Shown here: positions 6,309 through 14,158 of the stretch, in pieces | Position numbering within the stretch: position 1 is the stretch's first letter | Layout of the letters: the number at the start of each line of letters is the position of its first letter | Source: Bacteriovoracaceae bacterium UBA6144 | Lineage (GTDB): Bacteria > Bdellovibrionota > Bacteriovoracia > Bacteriovoracales > Bacteriovoracaceae | Length of the DNA stretch: 28,513 nucleotides | Direction: 5' to 3' | NCBI GenBank assembly: GCA_002435705.1 | Contig: DIVA01000063.1 | Location: 1-28,513 of the forward strand | The notes under the pieces: generated by a model | Databases searched by the model: none | What the model saw: the letters and a program-made list of their open reading frames with translations, nothing else | What the model was told of the DNA's origin: nothing | Program-made: the position numbers and the translations under genes

Positions 6309-8456
6309 CTACCCTCTTCTCCAGGCATGAAACTTCTCTACCCAGCGCAAGAGCCCTTCGGGTTTATGGGCACGTTTCCACTCACCGGCCAGGTACTTAT
6401 TGGCTTCAGCGAATGTGGGGTACGCGTGTATTGTGCCTAAAATTTTGTTGAGTCCAAGATTCCATTTCATCGCCAGCACAAACTCAGCTAAGAGCTCACC
6501 GGCATGAGCGCCCACGATGGTAGCTCCCAGGATCTTATCACTGCCCTTGGGGGTGAGCACTTTTACGAAGCCGTGATTCTCACCGTCGGCGATCGCCCGA
6601 TCCAGATCATCAATCCCGTAGCGCGTGACCTCGACCTCGATGCCTTTCTCTCGGGCCTCCTTCTCACTCAGACCCACCCGCGCCACTTCTGGATCTGTAA
6701 AAGTGGTCCAGGGAATCACGCGGTAGTCGGCCTTGAACATTTTAAAGGGAGAAAAGAGCGCGTTCACACTGGCGTACCAGGCTTGGTGAGCAGCCACGTG
6801 AGTAAACTGATAGGGACCGGCGCAGTCACCACAAACAAAAATATTAGGGAATTTTGTGCGCAAATACTCATCATGAACAAAAGTCCCTGAAGGATTGAGC
6901 TCAAGCCCCAAACGCTCCAAACCTTTCATATTTGTATTGGCCTTTCGCCCCAAGGCGACGATGACTTCATCGAAATACACCTTAACCATTCCTTGAGAAT
7001 TTTTAAGCTCGACAAATTTTCCTGCTCCATCCTGCCCAAACCCCACCGCCTTATGACCTAAGAGCAGATGAATCCCTTCTGCTCTAAATTTATCCGTCAC
7101 AAGTTTTGAGACATCACTGTCCTCACGAATTAAAAGTCCTTCCTGCGCTTCAACTTGTGTGACCTGAGTGCCAAGACGAGAGAAGGCTTGAGTGAGTTCG
7201 CAGCCAATGGGACCGCCGCCTAAAACCAAAAGTCTCTTCGGTAGAGTGGTGATGTCCCAGAGATTTTCAGAACTCAAAGGCTTCATCTCTCCCAGTCCTG
7301 GGATCGGCGGAATGAGAGGCCCGGCTCCTGTGGCCAGCACAATATTTTTTGTGCGTAAAATCCGCTCTCCGACCTTCACTTCCCACGGTGAGAGAATCTC
7401 TGCCTCCCCTGTGAGACATTCCACACCTAAAGAGGTGTAGCGCTCGATGGAGTCGTGCGGAGCAATCTCTTCGATCACTTTATGCACACGCTGAATGACT
7501 TGTTGAAAATCGACTTCGCTTCCATTAGTTTTAACCCCGTATTTTTCAGACTCTTTGATCTGCTGAGCGAGTTTGGCGGATTTGATCAATGCCTTACTCG
7601 GCACACAGCCCGTATTAAGGCAGTCGCCACCCATCTTGTGTTTTTCTACCAAAGCGACTTTTGCCTTCACGGCGGCGCCGATGTAGGTGGTAACAAGGCC
7701 TGCGGCCCCGGCCCCGATGGCCACGAGGTTGTAGTCAAAGGTTTCGGGCTTTTTAAACCCTCGGTATACCCGTCTCGCTTTGATGGTCTCAATCACTCGC
7801 TTAGAAACCAAGGGCAGAATCCCCAACAAGGCAAAACTCAGGATCATGCGCACAGATAAAATCCCTGAAGCACTCTCGAGTTTTGAGAGTTCAGTGCCAG
7901 CGTTCACATACACGAGGGTCCCAAGCATCATTCCTATCTGAGAAACGCCATAGAACACCGCCACTCGCATCTGCGTGAGTCCCATGAGCATGTTGATCAC
8001 AAAGAAAGGGAAAAGCGGTACAAGCCTGAGCGTGAAAAGATAAAAGGCTCCTTCCCGCTTGATGCCTTCGTTGATTCCATTTAGCTGAGAGCGAAACTTC
8101 TTTTCGATCGAGTCACGCAGCAGGTAGCGCGTGGTCAAAAAAGCCAAAGTCGCGCCGATGCTTGAGGCAAACGAGGCGATTATGAATCCTTTACCTAAGC
8201 CGAAGAGCGCACCGCTGGCAATGGTGAGGATTGTGGCCCCAGGCAAAGAAAAAGCGGTGGAGAGCACGTAGATTGAAAAAAATATTCCCGCAAAAAGCAG
8301 CGGCGCCTCACTGGCCTTGAGCAAGAGCTCAGCCTGAGAGTTCTTAAGCGCCTCGAAGCTGAGGTAGTCCGTGAGTCCGGAAAATTTCAACAGGATGATA
8401 AATAAAACGAGAACAAGAATGGTAAAATTTTTTTTCATAGGACAAAGATATCGCAT
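6309..8456 (-). CDS. TVP38/TMEM64 (VTT) membrane domain fused to FAD disulfide reductase
   Basis: This is a 715-residue two-part protein. Residues ~10-225 form a VTT/DedA-like membrane domain with five or six hydrophobic helices, a SGALFGLGKG segment (~81-90) and RLVPLFPFFVINMLMGLTQM (~144-163). Residues ~240-715 form a class-I pyridine nucleotide-disulfide oxidoreductase. They have an FAD motif GAGAAG (248-253), the redox pair CLNTGC (C279, C284), an NAD(P)H motif GGGPIG, an FAD-contacting CGDC segment and the active-site HAYPTFAE dyad near the C terminus. It lacks the N-terminal heavy-metal domain and the C-terminal cysteine pair of mercuric reductase, so it is not MerA. It differs from dihydrolipoyl dehydrogenase by its membrane anchor. 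An alternative ATG at 8438 gives a cleaner N terminus; neither start has a clear ribosome site. It is the first gene of the operon that includes arsS. Confidence 0.9.
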   Translation of the reverse strand: MRYLCPMKKNFTILVLVLFIILLKFSGLTDYLSFEALKNSQAELLLKASEAPLLFAGIFFSIYVLSTAFSLPGATILTIASGALFGLGKGFIIASFASSIGATLAFLTTRYLLRDSIEKKFRSQLNGINEGIKREGAFYLFTLRLVPLFPFFVINMLMGLTQMRVAVFYGVSQIGMMLGTLVYVNAGTELSKLESASGILSVRMILSFALLGILPLVSKRVIETIKARRVYRGFKKPETFDYNLVAIGAGAAGLVTTYIGAAVKAKVALVEKHKMGGDCLNTGCVPSKALIKSAKLAQQIKESEKYGVKTNGSEVDFQQVIQRVHKVIEEIAPHDSIERYTSLGVECLTGEAEILSPWEVKVGERILRTKNIVLATGAGPLIPPIPGLGEMKPLSSENLWDITTLPKRLLVLGGGPIGCELTQAFSRLGTQVTQVEAQEGLLIREDSDVSKLVTDKFRAEGIHLLLGHKAVGFGQDGAGKFVELKNSQGMVKVYFDEVIVALGRKANTNMKGLERLGLELNPSGTFVHDEYLRTKFPNIFVCGDCAGPYQFTHVAAHQAWYASVNALFSPFKMFKADYRVIPWTTFTDPEVARVGLSEKEAREKGIEVEVTRYGIDDLDRAIADGENHGFVKVLTPKGSDKILGATIVGAHAGELLAEFVLAMKWNLGLNKILGTIHAYPTFAEANKYLAGEWKRAHKPEGLLRWVEKFHAWRRG

Positions 8457-8458
8457 TA

Positions 8459-8472
8459 GTTAACATGTGAAC
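8459..8472. promoter_or_regulatory. Candidate operator palindrome between VTT-reductase and MarR genes
   Basis: GTTAACATGTGAAC is a 14-base inverted repeat with one mismatched pair, centred on a perfect ACATGT. It lies in the 70-base gap between the divergent reductase operon and a MarR-family regulator gene, three bases upstream of the longer reductase start. MarR proteins commonly bind palindromes of this size in such divergent gaps. A close variant is at 14779-14792. Binding is inferred. Confidence 0.45.
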
Positions 8473-8526
8473 AATTTAAATTTCATTAATTGCCAATCTT
8501 CGATATTTTAGCTATCCTTATCGAAT

Positions 8527-8985
8527 ATGGGGAAAGCAATTCAGTCTAAAAACTTTAATAAATTCGAACGTCTTAAAAACGATACGTCACTGAAGATGTG
8601 GAGAAAACTACTTATTTTAGTTGAAGATATATACGCCCAACTCGAAAAATCCCTCAACGAGAAAGACTGCTCCTACCCTCGCTTTCGACTTCTCTTTATT
8701 CTCTACTTTGAAGCCCCTTATAGCGCAGCTAAACTTGCTCAACGGCTACGAGTCACGAGATCAAATCTTTCTACTTTCCTCAAGCGCCTCGAGAGTGACG
8801 GCTTGATCATAGCTTGCCCCCTTGTCTCCACAGACACACGGCCTCTTTACGTGTTAACTCCTGCAGGAGTTTCCTATACGGAAGAACTCATGGGGTTTCA
8901 TTTTACGAATGTGAAAAAATTGCAGATTTTTAAATCTAAAAAAGCTGTATATGCCTTAAAAACGTTTATATCCCTGACTGAGTAA
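8527..8985 (+). CDS. MarR-family winged-helix transcriptional regulator
   Basis: The 152-residue product has the MarR layout: an N-terminal dimer helix (about 20-45), then a winged helix-turn-helix at ~60-115. The latter contains SAAKLAQRLRVTRSNLSTFL as the recognition region and the wing SDGLIIACPLVSTDTRPLYVLTP, in which D-x-R is the usual wing-tip pair. C-terminal helices complete the dimer interface. Such proteins are usually repressors relieved by small phenolic ligands or oxidation; one cysteine at residue ~47 and one at ~98 are visible, with no obvious sensing pattern. It is divergent from the VTT-reductase/arsS operon across a 70-base gap that holds a palindrome, so it may control that operon and itself. 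The ATG lacks a clear Shine-Dalgarno, so the start is moderately sure. Confidence 0.85.
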   Translation: MGKAIQSKNFNKFERLKNDTSLKMWRKLLILVEDIYAQLEKSLNEKDCSYPRFRLLFILYFEAPYSAAKLAQRLRVTRSNLSTFLKRLESDGLIIACPLVSTDTRPLYVLTPAGVSYTEELMGFHFTNVKKLQIFKSKKAVYALKTFISLTE

Positions 8986-9056
8986 ATATTACACTCAAGC
9001 TCTCTGCCCTCCCCGTTTTGAAGTAAATTACCCCTTATTCATTAAGGTGGTGAACC

Positions 9057-10622
9057 ATGCGTTTTATTATCCCTTGTCTTCTCTTGTCATTCTCTGCTTT
9101 TGCACAAAACAGAGACTCTATCTACCCTCACGTTCCGTATGGAGATAGTGAGATTTTAGAAAAAGTATCCCGCATGGCCGAGGAAGAAAAACCACTTATC
9201 AATGTCTTTGAAATGAATCGCCTTAATCTCATGACGGCTAAACCTGCTCAACAGCCCTGGGGCGGATCATTCTGGCCATTGATTCAAGGTCAGATCGGCA
9301 ACCGGTGGCAAAAGAAGAACTATCTCGAGTTTTGGGAAATGGCCCTCTGGCGTAATAACGTCAATAATTTTAAGAAAAATGATGTGAAGGATCTTCGTGA
9401 TTTTGACAAACTAAATGAAGAAGAACTGGCTGAACTCGCCCCTTCAGAAAAATATGACATTCTCATCGGAGATAAATCTTTTCAACTCACTCATAATGTT
9501 TGGAATTTCATTGAGCGCTGGGGAGAAGAAAAGAAATGGGGCTTTTTAAGTTCAATTGATCTTCCTGCAGGATATCGCATTCCTAAGGCCAACAAACTCA
9601 TGGCTTTCTGGGAAGGTATCTGTCATGGTTGGGCGGTCGCTGCTGGAACCTATCCTCGTCCCGCAAAAACGGTCACCATTACTCTTCCTGATGGTCGTAA
9701 GATGCCTTTCTTCCCTCATGACATTAAGGCACTCGTCTCCCTTTACTACGCGAACTCCGTTCTGCAAGACAACGTCCTGATGGAAGGCTACCGCTGTAAC
9801 GAGAAGAATCCGACAAAAGATCAGTTCGGTCGCCACATTGATGAATTACCGAAGAAAGAAGGCGAAGCTCATCTCCCTCGCTGCGCGGATGTGCATCCAG
9901 CGGTTTGGCACTTAGGCATGGTGAACATCACTGGAATTCAGAAACGTTCCATGATTGTGGAAATCGATGCTGATGCTCCGATCAATAATTTTCCATTCAG
10001 TGGCTATGAGTTTAAATGGTTCAACCCAAGCACGGGTAAAACAGACATTCTAGAAAAGTCCGTCGTCAATCTGGATAGCTTTAATGACCCCTACAAGGCC
10101 AATCGCCACCCGCGCGCAAAAAGGCTCGTCGGAGTTGAGACCAAGATCCTCTACACCGCCTGGGTACGTCCCAAAGGCACTGAGAATGACTCTATCGATA
10201 AAGATGAAATTAAAGATCAAAAATTCATGTACGATCTTGAGTTAGATGAACAAGGAAATGTGGTAGGTGGTCAGTGGCGTGCAGATAAAGTAGTGAGAAG
10301 CTACAATGACGAGCAGTCAAAACCGACGATCAAACACCCTGACTTCTTTTGGGTCGCACCTAAAAACGTGGGACAGTACTTACGTCCACTCAATCTTGAA
10401 GCCTGGAGTGGAACTACACCTACGCCGGCCAGCTGGCTGCCAGCCGCTCAAGCTGCGACAAATTTTGTCTATAACGTGACCCAAGAGTTTGGTTTCCGCG
10501 AGAAATGTACAGTGATTCCATTGCGTGGTCGTGGCTCAAAAGAAGTGGACTGTGAATTCAAGTACCCTCGTCCGCAACCATTGGTAAACGTCATTGATAA
10601 ACTCGTAGAACTTTCAAAATAA
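9057..10622 (+). CDS. Secreted transglutaminase-elicitor-like protein
   Basis: A protein of 521 residues with a signal peptide (cleavage near AFAQ, residue 17). The ATG follows AAGGTGGTG. A WEGICHGWAVAA segment puts Cys189 and His190 at a helix start, the sequence style of the Phytophthora GP42 transglutaminase elicitor family (PF16683), which also occurs in bacteria. A downstream VHPAVWHLGMVN segment (~279-290) could supply the active-site histidine and a VEIDADAPINN segment (~301-311) the aspartate. Those assignments are guesses by pattern. Additional cysteines (247, 276 and two near the C terminus) may form disulfides outside the cytoplasm. Family members crosslink glutamine and lysine side chains; this protein could crosslink or deamidate envelope or foreign proteins. 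It stands alone between the marR gene and the convergent msrB. The secreted nature is sure; the family call is moderate. Confidence 0.68.
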   Translation: MRFIIPCLLLSFSAFAQNRDSIYPHVPYGDSEILEKVSRMAEEEKPLINVFEMNRLNLMTAKPAQQPWGGSFWPLIQGQIGNRWQKKNYLEFWEMALWRNNVNNFKKNDVKDLRDFDKLNEEELAELAPSEKYDILIGDKSFQLTHNVWNFIERWGEEKKWGFLSSIDLPAGYRIPKANKLMAFWEGICHGWAVAAGTYPRPAKTVTITLPDGRKMPFFPHDIKALVSLYYANSVLQDNVLMEGYRCNEKNPTKDQFGRHIDELPKKEGEAHLPRCADVHPAVWHLGMVNITGIQKRSMIVEIDADAPINNFPFSGYEFKWFNPSTGKTDILEKSVVNLDSFNDPYKANRHPRAKRLVGVETKILYTAWVRPKGTENDSIDKDEIKDQKFMYDLELDEQGNVVGGQWRADKVVRSYNDEQSKPTIKHPDFFWVAPKNVGQYLRPLNLEAWSGTTPTPASWLPAAQAATNFVYNVTQEFGFREKCTVIPLRGRGSKEVDCEFKYPRPQPLVNVIDKLVELSK

Positions 10623-10625
10623 TCT

Positions 10626-11111
10626 CTATTTAAATAAAATGATGAAATCTTCATACCCTTCTTCTTTGAGCTTCTCCTTCGGGATGAAGCGCAAAGAAGC
10701 GGAGTTCATGCAATATCGTTTTCCCGTCGGTTTGGGTCCGTCATCGAACACATGACCCAGATGCGAATCGGCGTGCTTGGATCTGACCTCCACCCTCTCG
10801 CTCCAAAGGCTCTTATCAATTTTTGTGGTGATGTTCGCCGCCACAAGTGGCTTCGAAAAACTAGGCCAGCCCGTGCCGGAGTCGTATTTATCAAGCGAGC
10901 TAAAGAGCGGCTCACCAGAGACGATATCGACGTAGATCCCTTGGCGCTTTTCATCGGCATATTCGTTTTTAAAAGGCCTCTCAGTGTCATCTTCTTGCGT
11001 GACTGAATACTGGATAGGAGTGAGTTTTTTCTTGAGCTCAGTGCTGGATGGTTTTTTAAACTCTGCAGGGTTCCAGGCGAGAGCTTGTGAGATAAGTAAG
11101 ATTGATAACAT
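10626..11111 (-). CDS. msrB: Exported peptide-methionine (R)-S-oxide reductase MsrB
   Basis: The product matches MsrB across its length: YSVTQEDDTERPFKNEY near the start, GEPLFSS, the GTGWPSF substrate-pocket loop, HLGHVFDDGP, and RYCMNSASLRF with the catalytic Cys134. The zinc-binding CxxC pairs found in many MsrB proteins are absent, as in zinc-free types. The frame extends to a TTG at 11126, but the ATG at 11111 is better: GAGGAG lies eight bases before it and the translated N terminus becomes a short signal peptide (SILLISQALA). The 161-residue enzyme therefore probably repairs methionine-R-sulfoxide in exported proteins. It would need a periplasmic electron donor, and none is adjacent. 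Its stop lies three bases from the end of the convergent transglutaminase-like gene. Confidence 0.93.
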   Translation of the reverse strand: MLSILLISQALAWNPAEFKKPSSTELKKKLTPIQYSVTQEDDTERPFKNEYADEKRQGIYVDIVSGEPLFSSLDKYDSGTGWPSFSKPLVAANITTKIDKSLWSERVEVRSKHADSHLGHVFDDGPKPTGKRYCMNSASLRFIPKEKLKEEGYEDFIILFK

Positions 11112-11235
11112 AATAGTTCTCCTCAAACAAAGTATAGGCTATCTGATAGTTAGCTGCCGGCGTAAATCTTGCCTGCCTAAAGAATAATTAAGTTTTTGAT
11201 CTATGTTCTTTTTCATATTCAGTGCCTTTAAATAT

Positions 11236-11249
11236 GTTAATATATTAAC
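11236..11249. promoter_or_regulatory. Perfect 14-base palindrome before the start codon at 11251
   Basis: GTTAATATATTAAC reads the same on both strands and ends one base before the ATG of the next gene. It shares the GTTAA and AAC outer positions with the palindromes at 8459-8472 and 14779-14792. It occupies the position of the Shine-Dalgarno, and no other ribosome site is visible. It could be an operator or a chance AT-rich palindrome. Confidence 0.3.
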
Positions 11250-11250
11250 T

Positions 11251-11763
11251 ATGAAAGGACTATTCTTACTATTTTTTATTCTGCCCCTCACAGCTCAAGC
11301 CCTTAACATAAAGATGCGGGCCCGCGAGCATTTTGAAAATCACACCCTTCGTCTCCAAGACGGAAGACAAGCAAAATTTTCTGGATTCAGTAACACTATC
11401 AACCTCTGGCACGAGGTTCCCTACCGCTACTCTTTCGGTTTAAGCCTGAGTCCAGTGATAGGCCGACTCAAGGCTCAGGATGCTCAGAGTAAAGAGATGT
11501 TTCGTGAGAAGTTGAATTTCAAGGCCTACGGCTTTGAAGGAAAGCTCTTCCCTTTTCAGAGCTCGATTTACCTGCGTCAGGGCGTCTATGCTCATGAGTT
11601 CGATCGGCTGGCTGGCTGGGGGGCCCTGACCGCAATCGGCTATGAGTATCCCTTCACACGTCTCGGTGTCGCTCTTGAAGCAGGCCAGCGGCAGTATTTT
11701 TTAGGTGCTGAAAGAGGGAGCGCTACCAGTGTGGCGATCGGGTTCCACTTCTACAAATTATAA
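11251..11763 (+). CDS. Small exported outer-membrane-like protein, function unknown
   Basis: The 170-residue product begins with a signal peptide (MKGLFLLFFILPLTAQA). The frame is open to an ATG at 11203, but the internal ATG at 11251 gives the proper leader. The mature part shows alternating hydrophobic and polar strands rich in Tyr, Phe and Gly: RYSFGLSLSPVIG, ALTAIGYEYPF, GVALEAGQRQYF and a final SVAIGFHFYKL ending in a hydrophobic residue. This suits a small outer-membrane beta-barrel of about eight strands. I recognise no family. No Shine-Dalgarno is visible; a perfect palindrome occupies that place. The 3' end overlaps the convergent HExxH gene by 13 bases. Confidence 0.7.
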   Translation: MKGLFLLFFILPLTAQALNIKMRAREHFENHTLRLQDGRQAKFSGFSNTINLWHEVPYRYSFGLSLSPVIGRLKAQDAQSKEMFREKLNFKAYGFEGKLFPFQSSIYLRQGVYAHEFDRLAGWGALTAIGYEYPFTRLGVALEAGQRQYFLGAERGSATSVAIGFHFYKL

Positions 11764-12320
11764 AAGTTATCTCGGTGCTCTTCGATCTCGGTGGGGGTCA
11801 GATAAATTCTCTCTTTCTTTTTTAACTCCCTAGGAGTCAGCTTCTGATACACCCAATTGCGGTAGTCGATCAGGCCTTCGTGCAGCCCAAACTCTAATAC
11901 CCTCAAGTCCGTCGCCCGTTCATAACCAATTCTTAGGTCGCAGCTGAAACTATACTCTAGCCCATGTCGCACAATACGAGTGGTACTCCAGCGCGTGTAA
12001 TCTCGGATGTGCTCGAGTTCGTGAACTAGGATCGCTTCCAGCCCCGCCGCCGTCGGGGGGCAATCAAGCAGTTTGGTGTTGAGCTGAACTTCATAGACAC
12101 GCTGAGATCTTTTTTTAAAAAGCGTTGTGATTTTTGGCTGCGCCTGGAGAAAATAGGCATCAGAGCGAAATGTCGTAACGATGATGGGCGTATTTTTGAA
12201 TTCTGGAAAATAACTCTCTTTGACTTCGTCGACTTTTTGGGTGAACGATTCAAGCGTCATAGGACGGCAGTCACTAGCGGAGGAGCTAAAATTGAGCAGA
12301 AAGACCAAAAGTAAATTCAT
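11751..12320 (-). CDS. Exported putative zinc metallopeptidase (HExxH)
   Basis: This 189-residue protein has a short hydrophobic leader (residues 1-16) and an HELEH motif at 100-104, in a helix that starts GLEAILVHELEHIRDY. An ERATD segment near 153 and later glutamates could supply the third zinc ligand. The size and layout suggest a minimal zincin, but I cannot place it in a named peptidase family, and an inactive relative is possible. Cysteines at 18, 87 and near 128 may form a disulfide. No Shine-Dalgarno precedes the ATG. A TATAAT on the minus strand at 12327-12332 would start transcription at or next to the ATG, so the message could be leaderless. Confidence 0.7.
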   Translation of the reverse strand: MNLLLVFLLNFSSSASDCRPMTLESFTQKVDEVKESYFPEFKNTPIIVTTFRSDAYFLQAQPKITTLFKKRSQRVYEVQLNTKLLDCPPTAAGLEAILVHELEHIRDYTRWSTTRIVRHGLEYSFSCDLRIGYERATDLRVLEFGLHEGLIDYRNWVYQKLTPRELKKKERIYLTPTEIEEHRDNFYNL

Positions 12321-12371
12321 CGCAGAATTATAACTTGAGAAGATCTTTTTAGCAGTTGTGCTAAGTAAAAC

Positions 12372-13577
12372 TTATACAAAAAACGAGATGATCGCTCCTG
12401 TCAAAAGCGTCGCCATATTCCCCGCCAAGACAGATTTGAGTGCCAACCCCATGATCTCTGTGCGTCGTTCAGGCATGAGTTGCCCCAACCCGCCGGCCAC
12501 AATCGCGAGGCTGCCGAAATTGGCAAAACCACAGAAGCTATACAAGCAAATGAGTAAACCTCTCTGGCTCAATTGAGTTTGCGCCAACTGGAGATAGGCA
12601 ACAAATTCATTGAGAATAATTTTCTGTGCCATCAAACTCGCGGCCTGCCCACTCTCTTGCCAAGATAATCCCACCAGCCACATGACTGGTCTTAAGGGAT
12701 AAGATAAAAGTGTTTCGAGGGGAAATGAAAGAGGCAACAAACTATTCACCAGATGAATGAGCGCAAAGCAGACGATCAGAGTCGCCGTGATAGAGAGAAT
12801 CATCTGCAACCCTTCAGAGATGCCTGAAGTGATCGCATCCCCAAGGCCGTGATAAGGTGATTTGATCTCAACGCTCTGAGTGTTTTCTTTAGCCTGAAAT
12901 GGAATCAGCAGCATCGAAACCGCAAGGGCACAGGGCACGCTCATAAGCGAGGCTACCATCATGTGACCGGCAGACCCGGGCAACTTCTCAGAGAGTACGC
13001 CGGCATAAAGCACCATCACTGTCCCAGCGATGGTCGACATGGTACAGGTCATGAGGGCCAAGAGTTCACCGCGGTTGAGATTTTTGAGCCATCCCTTGAT
13101 CACCAAAGGTGCTTCGATGGTGCCAAAAAAAATACTCGCCGCACTTCCAAGCGCAAGCTCCGGTGAAAGTTTTAAAAACTTCCTCACAGGCCATGAGAGC
13201 CATTGAATGATCTTTCCCATGACACCCAAATGAAAAGCGATGTTGCTCAACACTCCCACCAAGAGGATTAAGGGAAACACCCGAAAGGCGATAATAAACA
13301 TGTTCTCAGGGCGCGTAATCTCAAAGGGAGCAGCGCCACCGGCGAGATAACCGAAGATAAAAGAAGCACCGTGATTGGCACTGGCCTCAAGCGCCGCCAC
13401 GAGTTTATTTAAAACCAGAAGACTCTCTGAGGGAATGAAGTGAAAGACAAGAGCTACCATGAATGACAACACAAGTGACAGGGTCACTCTTCGCCAAGAA
13501 ATCTCAGCGCGTTTTTCACTGAGCACCAAACCGATGATGACAATCATGATGATGCCTAAAAGCCCTTGAGGATTCAC
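12372..13577 (-). CDS. Concentrative nucleoside transporter, NupC/CNT family
   Basis: The 401-residue membrane protein matches the CNT family of Na+ or H+ coupled nucleoside symporters. It has an SEKR motif after the first helix, an IIAFRVFPLILLVGVLSNI interface helix, a TIAGTVMVLYAGVL helix, and the signature FCGFANFGSLAIVAGGLGQL with PERRTEI after it. I place the start at a GTG (13577) whose bases overlap the upstream gene's stop codon, with AAGGA six bases before it. A longer frame to 13688 would overlap the upstream gene extensively and begins with a non-membrane sequence. It is the third gene of an operon with a CDP-alcohol phosphatidyltransferase. It would import nucleosides across the inner membrane. 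Confidence 0.9.
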   Translation of the reverse strand: MNPQGLLGIIMIVIIGLVLSEKRAEISWRRVTLSLVLSFMVALVFHFIPSESLLVLNKLVAALEASANHGASFIFGYLAGGAAPFEITRPENMFIIAFRVFPLILLVGVLSNIAFHLGVMGKIIQWLSWPVRKFLKLSPELALGSAASIFFGTIEAPLVIKGWLKNLNRGELLALMTCTMSTIAGTVMVLYAGVLSEKLPGSAGHMMVASLMSVPCALAVSMLLIPFQAKENTQSVEIKSPYHGLGDAITSGISEGLQMILSITATLIVCFALIHLVNSLLPLSFPLETLLSYPLRPVMWLVGLSWQESGQAASLMAQKIILNEFVAYLQLAQTQLSQRGLLICLYSFCGFANFGSLAIVAGGLGQLMPERRTEIMGLALKSVLAGNMATLLTGAIISFFV

Positions 13578-14158
13578 TTCACATCCTTTTGATAGATTCG
13601 CACGAAGCGTGCACTCACCGTCAGGAACAAACACCCGAGCCAGATGAGGAGAAAGACTTTTTCGAACTCTGGATAGAGCCACACACACGAATAAAAGATC
13701 CCGGTTTCTCCTGCCTCGGCCAGGCCCTGAGCAAGCTTCAGCGTTCGGTTATCTTTGTTTGTCTCCACACTCCCGAGCGCCAGCGCCGTTGTGATGCACA
13801 TGACATATCCCACGATGACGAGACACCAAAGGACGTCAAACTTTGAGCGCAGAAAAAAGCTGAACGCGACCAGTGAATAGGCCAGCATATCGAGACTAAT
13901 ATCTAAAAATCCTCCCCTGGCACTTTGAAGCTTCGCCGCACGAGCGACCAAGCCGTCGAGTCCGTCGAAGAGGCGTCCACTCCACCAGAACAGAAGTGCT
14001 AAGAGATACTGGTCAGCGATAATAAAATAGCAGCTCGCCGTTGAGATAAAAAAGCTCATCCAAGTGAGCGTATTAGGGTGAACATTTTTGCGAACTAAAA
14101 ACTGCACAAGCCCGAGGCTTGAGTTTTCAAGAATTTTTCTAAACGAGGCATCAATCAT
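13574..14158 (-). CDS. CDP-alcohol phosphatidyltransferase
   Basis: The 194-residue membrane protein contains the complete family motif D-G-x2-A-R-x8-G-x3-D-x3-D, beginning DGLVAR at about residue 68. The two final aspartates are present, which bind the metal and catalyse transfer of a phosphatidyl group from CDP-diacylglycerol to an alcohol. Hydrophobic helices flank the motif (about 33-58, 85-115 and 145-185). The acceptor alcohol (glycerol phosphate, inositol phosphate, serine or another) cannot be told from sequence. The gene overlaps the DUF3047-like gene upstream by eight bases and shares bases with the start of the nucleoside transporter gene, so the three are translationally coupled. 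Confidence 0.9.
   Translation of the reverse strand: MIDASFRKILENSSLGLVQFLVRKNVHPNTLTWMSFFISTASCYFIIADQYLLALLFWWSGRLFDGLDGLVARAAKLQSARGGFLDISLDMLAYSLVAFSFFLRSKFDVLWCLVIVGYVMCITTALALGSVETNKDNRTLKLAQGLAEAGETGIFYSCVWLYPEFEKVFLLIWLGCLFLTVSARFVRIYQKDVK

Noticed and set aside
6309..8456. Calling the flavin reductase a mercuric reductase
   Set aside because: It lacks the N-terminal heavy-metal domain and the C-terminal cysteine pair needed for Hg(II) handling.
11157..11174. GG-N10-GC match upstream of the small outer-membrane-like gene
   Set aside because: The -24 half (CCGGCG) fits poorly and there is no supporting copy elsewhere.
12349..12364. TTAGCA-GTTG-TGCTAA hairpin after the nucleoside transporter gene
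   Set aside because: The short stem is not followed by a T-run on the minus strand, so it is not a convincing terminator.
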